Below are positions 24,695-36,146 of a stretch of 64,000 nt of DNA, piece after piece. The DNA lies in contig CP137872.1 in NCBI GenBank assembly GCA_034406715.1, positions 496,001-560,000 on the forward strand. Direction: 5' to 3'. Position 1 is the first letter of the stretch. Each line of letters starts with the position of its first letter. A program made the position numbers and the translations under genes. Origin of the DNA: Rhodotorula mucilaginosa. Lineage: Eukaryota; Basidiomycota; Microbotryomycetes; Sporidiobolales; Sporidiobolaceae. The notes below the pieces were generated by a model that was not told where the DNA came from, searched no databases, and saw only the letters and a program-made list of their open reading frames with translations.

Positions 24695-26170
24695 CTAGTA
24701 CGTCTCCGGCTCGTTCTGCAAGAGCGCTTCCCGTTCGTCGTCAACAAAGATCTTGGCCTTGCGAGCCTGCTCGAGTCGGCGCTCCTTGGCATAGTAAGCG
24801 AATTGCCCGAGCACGATAAAGTCGAGGAAGATGGTCCCCGCCGATCCGAGCAGCCACGGGGCGTTGATCATGATGTGCTGTGCGCTCGTGCTGGTGAGGA
24901 GGATCGACTGCAGAGGGTGGGCGTTAGCTCACGGACGCACCGGAGACTAAGACTAAAGAAGACGCACGGCAACGTAGGTGGCGTTACCGCAGACGGCGAA
25001 CGCAAACATGAGCAGCGACAAGCCGGCGCACTTTGTCTTCCGGTTCAAGTTCAGCTGCGGCAACCGGGAGCCGACTGTTACGGACAAGATGTGTGGGGTC
25101 AGTTGTGCGTGCGAGAGCGGGGTTGGCGAAATTAGGCAAGAAGCGAAACGCACGGTACAGGAACGCCGAGATCCAACCGACAATTTGCGCCGACGTATCC
25201 CACACTTCTTCCGTCCGCCCGTTCTTGGCACTCTTCTTTCCCGCCGCGTACGCGATCAAGCCGACGACGACGATGAGGACGAACCCTCCCGCGTACGAGA
25301 TGACGTCCTTGGTCCGCTGGAGCGCAGGCGAGAGCGGCTCTTCGGACGGTCCCGAAGCCGAGAACGCCGAGAGGAGCGGAGTCTGTTCCATTGGCGGGAC
25401 GGGGACGAATGGCGGGGCGGCGGGAGGGGCGACGCCGTCCTCTGCGGCGGTCGCGATGGGGACGTGGCCTTGGTACAGCTCGGGGTGGAGGCGGCGTTTC
25501 CGGCGGTAGTAAAACACTTGGAAGAGGAGGATGCAGTCGCAGATGGTGTAGTAGAGGGCGACGAGGATGACGGTCGGGATCAGGCCTTGCCAGATCGATC
25601 CGAGCAGGTTGGTGATGTCGCCCGTGAGCCACTGCCCGGAGCGTACGGTCAGCCGGATCCCGCGCGTGGACGCTTCTCCCCCTGCCGTAGTACTCACAAT
25701 GAAGAGGAAGAGGAGCGAGAGACTCTCGCCCGACTGCTCCCTATAGCACAAGATTATCTGGTCCAGCGAGCTGTAAGGTCAGGACAGGACGGGGAATGTC
25801 AAAACGAGTGGGAAAGAAGGGAGCGGAATGTACGGGATCGGTGTACACGAGGATCCAAGCAGCGAGAGAGCTCCAACCGAACGCGAGCGCCAACCGCGGG
25901 TGTCCGTCTGCGTGCAGGCAATTGTCGTCATGATCGAGAAGACGGCGGAGTTGCGATGACCAAGGCAAGGCCAGCGGGTCAGTACGCAGGACCGCCAGGA
26001 TACACGATTACGGCAGTTATCATGCACGTACCGTAGATCTTGACTGGCTCGTCGTGCCAGCCTGGCGGTGCTGGTGGTGGCAAGTGACCGGTCGGCCGAG
26101 CGGAGCAGACGACAGCTGCCAGAGCGAGGACAGCCGCAGATACGAGCATGCGCGGCCGTAATGATGCCAT
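24695..26170 (-). CDS. PQ-loop repeat membrane protein (vacuolar cationic amino-acid transporter-like)
   Basis: A 356-aa polytopic membrane protein of the PQ-loop family (yeast Ypq, human PQLC2 type), which exports cationic amino acids from vacuole or lysosome. Exons: 26170-26032, 25907-25847, 25770-25698, 25631-25154, 25074-24968, 24907-24695. There is a possible N-terminal signal segment (MLVSAAVLALAAVVCSARP). Repeat 1 spans LAFGWSSLAAWILVSLDQIILC, then GESLSLLFLFIWLTGDITNL. Repeat 2 is clear: IVGWISAFLYLGSRLPQLN then CAGLSLLMFAFAVCGNATY. Between them lies a loop of about 85 residues rich in Ala/Pro/Glu. The first repeat lacks the PQ pair (Leu-Asp-Gln instead). That depends on the chosen donor at 25846, which is the only one I found that keeps the frame. 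Confidence in the family is good; substrate is inferred. Confidence 0.85.
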
Positions 26171-26392
26171 TCTTCGAGACGTCTCTAGTCTAGCGGGGCT
26201 TGAGCAAGGCGACGGTGGCAGAGCGCAGCCCGAGCGACGAGTTTGGAGTCAAAGAAAAAAGAAACGACGCGCTTTGGCTCGATCACTTGCCGCATGATCC
26301 TCGCTCACCAGGCAGCGTGAGGTTTAAATCTACAGGAGTATGAATGCTCGACTTTGCAGTAGAGAACAGCGACCCGCGCTGGTGTCGACCAA

Positions 26393-29200
26393 TTACTCGA
26401 AAAAGCTCCGGATTTTAGCCTCAAGTCCGTCCGCATCCAGTCGGACATACTTGCTCGAGTCTGTCGGAGCGCGACCACGCAATCAGCATATACGCACGCA
26501 ACAAAGGTAGAAGACGAGACAAGGCGAGGGACGTACAGTTGTCCTTGCGGTGCTTTTGAACAAACTTGGCATAAGTCGGGACGACCATCCGTTCGACTTC
26601 GCTCCGCAACCGCTCGCGCAACTCGAGGTCGTTCTCGTCGATCCGCGCATGGACATGCAACGCCTCGACTTCCTCAAGCGCCTCGTGGAACCTGACGAAC
26701 CGGTCCTTGGTCTCCCTCCGCTCGGTCCCGCCCGTGCCCTTGACGGCCCCAATCCCAGCTTTGATCGCCCCCGCGGCGCCCGTCTGTTCTGCGAATCCGG
26801 CGTCGAGCAACGCCGATACGAGCGGAGACCACACGTCGAGGTACGAGGCCTTTGCGCTCCGCATCCGCTTGTTGAGCGTGTCCTCGAGGCCTTCGCCGAG
26901 GACGTCGACGATGGACGACGCGAGGATCGACTGTCGCAGGAACGAGAGGTTGTTGAGGAGGAAGATGGCCGACGTGCCGTTCCGTCCGCGGAGGTTGCGC
27001 GAACGCGAGTCGAGCGCCGTCGACAGAGTCGAGAAGACGTCCGCTGTTTTATTTCCGGGATTGGTGGGTCAGCGCTGGACCCGCCTGGTTCAGAGCAAAA
27101 AGCTGGAATCCTTACCAAGGTAGAGGGGCAACAAAGCGACCTCGTCATCCTCATTCGCGATCGTCCTCCGCGGCGGACCTCCCCAGTTCCCGTTCCCGAG
27201 CACCGCCAGGAACGTTTCTGCCTGCGGCGGGTTGTCTGCCAGTTGCCGCATAAAGTTGACCACCTGCGTGCAGTGATAGGAGAAACGTAAGCTCGAGGTG
27301 AGTTTCGGAGCGGGGCGCGGGCAAACGGCACGAGAGACTCACATTGATGGTGACCGTGTGCAAGCCCGAAAACAGGGCTTCGGTTCCGACCAGCGTCTTG
27401 TTGCCCCAAGCCTGCCAGTCGAGCGCTTCAGTACACGGTACGCTAGTGAGGTCATGGGAAGCGATGACAGGGCTTCGCGAGCCAGGGAGGACTCTTGACT
27501 CACCTTTGTGTCCTCAATCACCGCAGGCAAGCTCGTCAAACACGTCCCCCTAAACGCATGACTCAGTTCGCCCAACTCGTTCTCCTTCCGCTTGTTCCCC
27601 TTGACCCTCACCCACTCTTCAAACCCATCCATATGTTCCTGGATCTCTTGGAACGTGACGAACGCGAGCGGCGCGAGCGCCGCCGAGTGCAGGGTCGTCG
27701 CCGAGGTGGTCGAAGTCGAGGAGGAGGATTTCTTGATCAGGGCGTTGAGCGAGGTGCCGGTGCTGCTTAGGAGGGCGAGAGCGGGAGGCAGTAAGGAGGC
27801 GTAGATGGCGGGGAGGTTTGCCACCGTGAGGGAGGATGAGGAGGACGTTGCGGATTGAGTCAAGAAGACGGTCGTGAGGATTGCGTGTTCGGACTGTTTG
27901 AGATATGCATCTCCAATGTCAGCCGGAGCAGAAAAAGCTGAGAGTCCGCCCGCTGGAACCGACCTTGACCATGGCCAGGAACGCGTCCAAGAACCTGCCG
28001 AACGTTCTCGTTCTCCTGTCAACCCCAAGCCCGCCACCTCGTCCCGCTTTCGTCGCCCCCGACCCCGCCCCCGCCGTGTCCGGTCTCGGACTCTGCCCCA
28101 ACGGTACCGCCGCCGCTGCGACCCGTTCCGGTTTCGCATCCTCGAGGGCGTCCTTGGCACACGCGCGGAGTGACTCTTCGAGGTACGCGCCGCGGATCGA
28201 GGCGTACGTGGACGAGAGGAGGGACGCGGCGGTCTTGCCGTGCGGGTCGGGGAGGGAGCGGAGGTACGAGATGAGGGGGAGGGCTTGGTCGAGGTAGACA
28301 GAGGACAGGGTCGGGAAGGATCGGCCTGCCGCGAGTGCGGAGGATGGAAGTCAGATTATACTTGTCACCATGGAGGGAAAGGGACTGCTCTCGCACCTTG
28401 ATCGAGGAGTTTGCCCGCGTCGACGACGTGACTCGTCTCCTTCAACCACTTTGTAAACACGCCGACGAGTTGTTTCGCGCCCAAATCAATCAACTGCGCC
28501 ATCTGCGCCAAGGTGGCGGCCTGCCCTGCGCGAGACCGATTCGCTTCACTTCCCTGGGGGGCCGCCGCCGCCGCCGCCGGGGTGGAATCGGTTTTGCGGA
28601 GGGCTTCGGACGCGGCGACGAGTCGGTCGAGCGAGGCGAGGTAGGGTTTCAAGTCGTCCGGTTTCGGGCTGCATGCATGGGCGCACGTGTGCGAGGGTCA
28701 GCTTCTATGCTCCGGTCCCAAAGGGCGGGGAGGGGGGTTGGGTACGGACCCGGCTTTGATGAGGCCCTGTTCTCGCTCGACGAGGTCGTTGTGACCGAGC
28801 AAGCCGTCGATGGACCGCATGGTCGCTTCGATGTCTGCGGGCGCAAAATGGCGGAGTCAGGAGGTGAATCTGGAGTCGTAGTTCAGCCTCGAGAGGACTG
28901 ACTTTTCGAAACGCGGGTGAGCCTGCCGGTCTGTTTGTAGATGGGGACGAGGCTCTTTTCCAACCTCGCGAGGCGGTCGTCCAGCTGACCGAGGACGCCG
29001 CTCATCTTTCCGGTGATTTTCGCCGAGCGGTTCAACGACTGCTGCAAGAGGGTCAAGTCTGCGCTGGCTTGCTCGAGGGCGATCGAGTCGGCCGAGGTTG
29101 CCGGAGCGTGCGAGTCGAAGCGGCCGCCGGCGGAGGTGGAGCGCCCTGCTGGTGCCGAGTTGGGCGCGACCGAGTAGGACCTGAAGCGCGTCGTGGCCAT
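26393..29200 (-). CDS. EXO70: exocyst complex component Exo70
   Basis: The exocyst subunit that binds PI(4,5)P2 and Rho GTPases to tether secretory vesicles at the plasma membrane. 732 aa. Exons: 29200-28903, 28834-28750, 28668-28397, 28325-27964, 27893-27504, 27411-27343, 27263-27116, 27043-26537, 26460-26393. The N-terminal helical part has LQQSLNRSAKITGKMSGVLG and RLEKSLVPIYKQTGRLTRVS. The C-terminal Exo70 domain shows LGPSL-type helices, FLLNNLSFLRQSI, the basic-rich block FVRFHEALEEVEALH, VVPTYAKFVQKHRKDNYSSKYVRLD and the end LEAKIRSFFE. The terminal KY(I/V)R motif is diagnostic of the family and is completed by the last splice. A low-complexity Ala/Gly stretch lies near residues 165-180. 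It shares a divergent 448 bp region with the phosducin-like gene. Confidence 0.9.
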
Positions 29201-29648
29201 GGTGGCGAGGTGGTGGTGGGGAAAGTGATGCGCCGAGGTGACCGCGACAAGACGCGCCGCTTTTGCCGCAGCGAATCAGAGCGCACAAGCTGAGCAAAGC
29301 CTTGTCCTTACCAGCTGTCTCTCTACACCAGCAAGTGTCTGTAGAGTCTCGAGCAGTGCTCTGCGACTGATGAAGATTTCCTCGATCGTTCCGCGCAAGA
29401 TTTCCATTGTTCCCTCGACTTGTCGCCGACTTGACTCTCCTCCACAGCGAGACCTGCATAGTCTGAGCACCAGGCAGCATTAAAGAGCGAATTTTGACCG
29501 CCATCCCCCGAGCCCACCACCCGCTCGTCGTTCACGCTCTCGCTCAGTCCTCGCCTCGCCTCGCTCGCTCCCCACTAGTGCACGGCCTTGGCGCTCCCTG
29601 CGCTCTCCGACGCACCACCGTAGCCGTAGTCTGAGTCGACCACTAGCC
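29201..29648. other. divergent intergenic region, EXO70 / phosducin-like
   Basis: About 450 bp between two divergent start codons. It includes a pyrimidine-rich run at 29530-29575 with CGCTCG/CTCGCC repeats, close to the phosducin-like start, which is typical of a promoter/leader. No other feature is recognised. Confidence 0.4.
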
Positions 29649-30804
29649 ATGACCGACAAGATGGAGCAGGCTTTCCTCGACGGGACTCACCCCGCTTTGA
29701 CGAGGGACGCACAGGCAGCTTCCACCCTCCGCGAACAGCCTCTCGCTTCCGAACAGGAGGACAACCACAGCCAACACTCGGACGACGACGGCCACGACAA
29801 AGGCGCTGCTAAGCCTGCGCCTGAGCCTCAGCCTCCGCTCAGGGAAACGACCAATGCCCGGACGCAACCGTCGCAGCCGGCGGCGAGGCGAAGAGGCGAA
29901 GAGAGTCGAAACACGGGCGTCAAGGGCGTCAAGGCAGATTACGCAGAAGCCATGGCCAGGCAACAACAACAACAACAGCACCAACAGCCACACTTGGCGC
30001 GGTCCTTGGAGCGGAACCTCAAGCTGAACGACAACGCCGCTGACGAAGAGGACGAACTCGACCGCGTGAGGCGGAAACGGCTCGCCGAGTTGCAGGGCAG
30101 CGGAGAGAGGAGGGCGGCGGCGGCGGCGGGTCAGGCCAGGTCGTTTGGCCACTTGAGCGAAGTCGGAATGGAAGGGTTTGTCGCCGCGGTCGAGGACGAG
30201 GATCCAGAGACGGCCGTCGTCGTCCACCTGTACGAGCCGGTTAGTCCCTTGCCCTTTCCGCCTTTTTTAAGGTGGCAGCGTTATTGACAGTCCCCGTCAC
30301 CCCCGCAGGAGATTCCGACCTGCGCCTTGCTCAACTCGCACTTGGCCTCACTCGCGCGCCTCCACCCTTCGACAAAGTTCCTCCGCGCGCTCGCTTCCGA
30401 ACTCGACTTTATGCAACCGACCACCGACGACACTACTTCCTTGTTGTCGTTCCCTCTCGAAGCCGAAGCCGATAACGCGACCTTGCCGACCGTGTTGGTG
30501 TACCGCGCCGGCGAACTCGAGACGACTTGGGTCCGGTTCGATTTCGAGTTGCCGGGTGGTCACGTCGCGCAGGGGGAACAGGGCAAGCGACACGTCGAGG
30601 AGGTGTTGTACAAGTGCGTTTCTTTCTTCGTTCCTGCGCGCTACCGTTGTGCCCACGAGGTCACTGAACTGAGACGCGGACGGAAAAAACAGTGCCGGCG
30701 TCATTTCGTCGTTGACGTCTGCGGCGGGCGATGCCGCTGCGTCCGGTCCTCGAAGTATTCGGCGCACTACACGCGACTCCGATGGCGACGATGACGACGA
30801 CTAG
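29649..30804 (+). CDS. phosducin-like protein with thioredoxin fold (Plp1/TXNDC9-like)
   Basis: A 335-aa protein; family members bind G-beta-gamma or the CCT chaperonin and assist folding of actin, tubulin or G-beta. Exons: 29649-30239, 30309-30613, 30693-30804. The first half is charged and disordered with a polyglutamine tract (about residues 104-115). A helix DELDRVRRKRLAELQ then leads into the thioredoxin-like domain: GFVAAVEDEDPETAVVVHLYEPEIPTCALLNSHL, HPSTKFLRALASEL and LPTVLVYRAGELETTWVRFD. The C-terminal GVISSL completes the fold, and the protein ends in a poly-Asp tail. The HLYEPEIPTC motif replaces the usual CxxC redox pair, as in phosducins, so redox activity is not expected. The exact subfamily is uncertain. 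Confidence 0.82.
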
Positions 30805-31246
30805 GTCCCACCAGTCTGCAGGGATGCCACGCGTACGCTGCCACCGTGCACAAGATACCCCTACCTCCAGCTGTTGATTTGATCCGCGTCCTTTACCTCT
30901 ATCTGTCTCTATACCCACCCTGTCCGTATCGGTCTGTCGTATTCGCCTAGTAGCACGCTTAGCATGTGGACTTTTTGTTGAACTATATGTCGAGGTGAAA
31001 GGGTTTTCCTGCACGCGATGTGTAACGGTGTGCGGTGGCCTAGACAGCGATCCACTACTGCCGACTGCTGACACGTCTACGGTAGAGAAGGCTAGCCACT
31101 CGTGTACGCTTTGCTTCGACTAGGCAAGCAGCTCGATCGCCGTAGAGGGTGAGGGCGGTCCCCTCTCAACTCGCCCCACTTCCAACACCTCTCCGCCGAA
31201 CGGCCGGTCACTCAGCGACGAGCACAGCCCTCGGGCAGGCGACACC
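30805..31246. other. intergenic region upstream of the PPP1R37-like gene
   Basis: About 440 bp between two genes on the same strand, with moderately AT-richer sequence at 30890-31010. No RNA gene, repeat or conserved element is recognised. Confidence 0.4.
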
Positions 31247-34200
31247 ATGAGCATGCGCGAATCGTCAGGAGTGCAAGATCCTTCCTCGGCCGATGCGATC
31301 GAGGACCGAGACGAGGCGCCAGCAGCAGCAGCAGCTGCTGCGATCGATCGTCACGAAGAGGACGAGGAGGACAACGACCACGACGCCCTGAGCGGCGGTG
31401 CAGGTGCATCTACAGCTGCTACTACGTCCTCAACTGAAGCTGCTAGCTCGGCCGAGCCCGGCCAAGGCGTCGACTCGGTAGCACCATCACTCGGCGGAAC
31501 CTCCGGTTCGAGTGAATCAACACCGGCCGGACTTGCCAGCGGGTCCGAAGCGCCTTCGCCTATCGAGAAGGAGAGTGCGACTGCTCCAACGACAGGAGAC
31601 GAGCCCCGTCCTCCTCCGCCTCGGCGTCGTCGACCGTTACCCCCACCGCCCCGAAAGGGGATCCTGCGCCCTCCCTCGTCCTCACACGCAGCGACAGCTC
31701 GCTTCTCCTTCCGCCGCGACATCCTCCAACCTTTCAACTCGTCCTACTCTCGCGCCGGAGTCGCCGTCGACCATCAAACTGGTTCAGGGTCGGCAGCGCC
31801 GCTGCCGCCGCTCGTGAGTGAGAGAGGAGCTGCGGCGGCCGCGGCGGTTGGGGAAGCGGTCGGCAATGCAGCTGCGACGGCGGGTGGGTTCTTTGGGAAT
31901 GCGCTCAAGAGGCTGAGTGCGGCGGCAGTCGCGGCGGGACCGGTGGCGCACGCTGCGCCCGACTCCGGGGAGGCGACGGCCTCCCGCGCTGGCCCTGTGG
32001 CGGCGGAGGCGACGGCGACTTCTTCGGCACCGGCAAGTGTACCCGCAAATGCTTCGACCTCGACCACATCCGTCGCATCCACCTCCTCCTCCTTCAGCAC
32101 GCTCGTTCCGCCCTCTCCAGCTCCAGCTCCTCAACCACTACCACCACCACCACCTCCACCGCCACCGCCCGCCGCGCCGGCACATCCCCTCCCCATCTCA
32201 TCTCTCAAACAAGTCCGCTTCCGCATGTCGTCCCTCAAAGTCGTCTACCCGATCAACAACGGCACGCTCGATCCGATCGCGCCTGCGGATGAGGCGCAGA
32301 CGCGCGACCGGATCGAGGAGGAATGGCGCAGGGAGATGGGGATCCGGGTCAATGGCGTCACGGATCCAGTACTCGATCACCGTGCTTCTGCTGCTGCTGC
32401 TGCTGGAGAGAAACGCGCGGAGAAAGAAAAGGGCAAGGGGAAGGACGAGAGTCAAATCGGCGGCGGCGGAGAGGGAGTCAAGGCGAGCAGGGTTTATACG
32501 GGCGAGGAACTTGCGCGCGTCTATGCCGAAGCGTGTCGGACTCGAGAAGAACCCGGCATCGAGCGCCTCCGGCGCTTCTTTCGCGTGGGTTGCCTCTTCT
32601 TTGGGTTTTCACCTTCCGCTCGTACTTTTGCACCACCACCAATCCGCGCGCTGACGAGGATCTTCAAATAAAAAAAAAAAAACATAACGGCTCGCAGGAC
32701 AACCCGAAATCGTTGCCGAAAGTGCTCGACCTCTCGCACGAGTTGCTGTCCTCGGGCGCCGTCGCCGCCTTGTCCGACATCCTCGCCATCGATTGGGGCT
32801 GCAAGAAACTCGTGCTCGATGGCTGCGGGCTCGACGACGATGTAAGCTGCTGACCTCGTTTTCGCTTTTTCTCTCCTGGCTCCTTGCTTGCATCCGTTGA
32901 AAGCAGCCCTGACGCTGATGCACCCTTCTGCTCCCGGTGTCGCTACAGGCTCTTAAACCCCTTCTGCAGTCTCTGCTCGTCTCTGCGTCGATCCCGACTG
33001 TCAGCTTGGCCGGCAATAAACGGATCCGAAACTGGGGCTGGAAATACCTCGCCGTCTTCCTTCGCAAGGTTCGTCTGCCTCTTGTATGAACACCTACCAG
33101 ACTTTTTCACTCTGACGCGATGAGGTACAGGCTACTTTCCTCCGGTATCTCGACTTGTCCGAAACGTCCATCGACCGGAAAGCGGCGGAATGGCTCGTAC
33201 AAGCCATTGCGCCGCAGCCGACGCCGCAGCCGCCCCTTCAGCACGACAAACAGACGGTCGGGGCCGACGACGGCGACACCAAGAAGTTGCCGCGCGTGAG
33301 AGGGCCGTGGGAGGAAGAGGACGACTCGGACGACGACGAAGGCGGCGGCGCGAATGCTTCGAATCTGAACAAGGAGGACGAGTCAGCATCGACTGAGGTA
33401 AAGGAAGAGGAGGAGGAGGAGGAGCCGATACCGCCACTTTCGCCCAAACCACCGCTATTTGATTCAGCGCCGTTGCTCAAGGAGGATTGGTCCGGCGATG
33501 GGGCGGCGGTGCAGTCTCTGCGGTTGGAAAACTGCGGCTTGCGAGGAGCAGGGCTAGAGGTCCTCGGTGAGTTGCCGCGCCAAGCACAGATTTCAAAGTG
33601 CGCGCCCAAACTGACACACGAGTTTACCTTCAGCGAACGGCTTGCGAGTCTCGGAGGTCAAGCACGTCTCGCTTCGCAAGAACCGGATCAACCACGCCGG
33701 CGGTCCGTACCTCGCCATCATGATGCGAGACTACCCACTCTCGACCGATTCGACCTCGGTCCTCTCCTCGGCACTCAACTCGCCGGCGCTCAGCTCGCCG
33801 ACCATTTTCCGGAACGGCTTCTCGAACGGGACGACCGCGGCGGACGCGCCAACCTCCGAAAGCCCAGCAGCAACCGAAGGTCGCAATTCTCTCACCGTGC
33901 ACCGACGACACCTCTTCAAGCCGCTCGAGGAGGGCTTGCATACCCTCGTCGCTGGCAAGGTGGCGACGACGACGACGACGGAGACCGATCACCAGAGAGA
34001 GAATGGCGAGATTTCAAACGAAGGGAGGCAGCAGCCATCTGGGCCGTCAGGAGACCCCGAGATGTGGAGGATGAGCGAAGCGCGGACTAGACTGCGGAGA
34101 CAGATCGACGCGCTGCCTCGGTTCGGGGCCCTGTTGACGCTGGACGTCAAGGGCAATGATCTTCGAGTGAGTTGCGCCAGGCTTTGCGTGTCTTCCAGTT

Positions 34201-35976
34201 CGTGCGACTGACTTGCCTTCTCTCGTTCTCCGCGGCAGCACGGCGTGACGTATGTCGCTCAGGTGCTCAAACGGAATCGGACGCTCAAGACGCTCAACCT
34301 GAGCGAAAACAAGATTGATTCGCACGGACTTACTGCCATTGCGGAAGCGCTCGTGTGTCTTCCTTGTATGATCTCACCAAATTCGCGTCCCGCTGCTGAC
34401 CAGCTCTTGTTCCTAGAAATACAATTCCACGCTGGAAACGCTCGACATGAGCCACAACCCTTGCTGCGGTCCCGGCGTCGAAGGCATCTTGGCCCTCCGA
34501 TCGGCGCTCATGGTTTCCCACTCGCTCAAGCGCATCTTCCTCAACAGCACCGAGCTCACGTCCGAAGGCGCGATCGCCCTCGCCGAGTTCCTGCCCGAAT
34601 CGCGGTCGGTCTTACACCTCGACTTGACCAACAACCACATCGACATCTCGGGCGTCCTCGCGCTGTCTGTCTCGATCAAACTCAACTCGACTATCCGCTG
34701 CTTGGACCTCAACATCCCACCCAACGATCCCGACTTTAGCCGGTTGAGTCAAGACATTCTCAACACCTGCGTGCGCAACACCGAACTGGCGCAGGAAAAG
34801 GCCGATGCCGAGGCTCGTCGCGCCGCCGACGGGACCAAGCGTGTCGTCGTGGCGCAACCGATTCGCAAGTCTGCCTTGGCCAGCACGCTCGAAGAGCGAC
34901 AGCGAGCCGAGGAGCGGCGCGAGCAACGGCGGCAGGAAACTCTGCGCTCTCAGCAAGACATCCTCGCCGCCGCCGCCGAAACGCGCGATGTCGTCCGCGA
35001 GCTGCTCAGCGTCGACGAGGCCGCTTCGGCCAAAGGAGTCATCGTCAGACCGAGTGAAGTGGTACGCGACGCGCTCGTGCAGCTGCAATTGGCAGAGGCG
35101 CAGTTGGCGGAAGCGGCCCCGACGACGCGTCAGGGCGAAGAGCGAGGTGAGTTTCCCCGGCTCTCCATACTTCATGCTCCCCCGTGTACTGATGGCCTCC
35201 CACGTGGATAGAACAAGCCGAGGCTCTCCTTTCGGAACTCGGTTCATTACTCGACCTGGCCAAAACGCTCTACGATCGCCCTGCTGCCGCGCATCCAGCG
35301 GCCCCCGTCGAACACCTCACCGTTCCACCACCGGCAGCAGTCAGTGCCGACGAGGCTCCTCCTTCTCCGACGTTCTCCCTGGTGGACTCATCGGATGAGG
35401 AGGAGGGAGAGGAGGCGGAGGCGGGCACTGAGATGCGGCCCGCAGCCAACGGTGCCGCGCAGCCCCACCTCGACCCACTTGCGATCCCGGCTCCAGACTC
35501 ATCGTCCGAGCAGCTGACCGTCCCGCCGCCGCCGCTGATTGCTCCGTCATTACGGAGCCCGATCGAGAGCGAATCTCGTGCGATGGTGGCGGAGGAATCG
35601 GAGGTCTTCCGTCGAGGGCTCGCGCTCGGCGTCGATGACGTATCGGACGAAGAAGACGACGAGGACCACCGCCACCACAGGTCGAAGAAGAACGTGACGG
35701 TGGATGAAGGGCAAGTCTTGAAGAAGAGTGAAGTCAGCGGAGAGGAGCTGAAGAAGGAGGTGAGTCGCGCGCGACCCGTTTTCCCCTCTGCTTGAAATAC
35801 AGCCGGGGTGCTCATCGAAACTATTCGCGGCGACGACGTCCACACAGATCTTGGAGACGCCCGTGCAGCGCAGCCCCCGACCGAGTTTCAGTGCCGAGCC
35901 GGAAGCGCCTCCTCCTCCTCCTCCGCGCACCCACCGACGCAACAGCAGTTCCAGCAGCAACGCCGTCGACCTCTGA
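31247..35976 (+). CDS. large leucine-rich-repeat protein resembling PP1 regulatory subunit PPP1R37
   Basis: A 1363-aa protein. Exons: 31247-32584, 32698-32841, 32949-33068, 33131-33566, 33634-34166, 34239-34352, 34417-35146, 35212-35759, 35848-35976. Residues 1-310 are Ala/Ser/Pro-rich and disordered. K-Q-V-R-F at 321-325 fits the RVxF motif that docks protein phosphatase 1. It is followed by VVYPINNGTLDPIAP and ARVYAEACRTREEPGIERL, which resemble the entry to PPP1R37. RNI-type LRRs follow: KLVLDGCGLDDDALKPLLQSL, LRYLDLSETSIDRKAAEWL, LKTLNLSENKIDSHGLTAIA, LETLDMSHNPCCGPGVEGI and LHLDLTNNHIDISGVLALS. A helical segment and acidic disordered tail (EEEGEEAEAG) come next. Large disordered inserts interrupt LRRs at about residues 590-690 and 720-790. 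Similarity is from memory; PP1 binding is an inference. Confidence 0.85.
32670..32682 (+). repeat. A13 homopolymer inside intron 1 of the PPP1R37-like gene
   Basis: A run of 13 adenines lies between the CTGAC branch site (32651-32655) and the CAG acceptor at 32695-32697, where a pyrimidine tract would normally be. It may vary in length between strains and affect splicing. Confidence 0.7.
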
Positions 35977-36146
35977 GAACGACAGTCGTACATTGTCCAT
36001 GACCCCCCCACCACGGTAGATATCTACTCCCAATGAGGCTCCTTTTCCCGCCTTGTCCATCTTGTCGTAACGATTCCCCCCAAGTTTTCCTTGACTCGCT
36101 CTCGGGAAGTGCGAGTCAAATGCAATGCGAAACAGAGAAACATGCG
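35977..36146. other. convergent spacer
   Basis: Only 170 bp separate two facing stop codons. Both 3' UTRs and polyadenylation signals must lie here or overlap. It has T-rich/C-rich runs and nothing else is recognised. Confidence 0.4.

Noticed and set aside
25834-25836. splice donor after GAT CCC in PQ-loop exon 2
   Set aside because: It gives phase 0 and leads to an early stop after the next acceptor; the donor at 25846 keeps the conserved frame.
24978-26036. 352-codon open frame on the + strand
   Set aside because: Mirror of the PQ-loop gene and crosses its introns; Arg/Glu/Asp-rich without domains.
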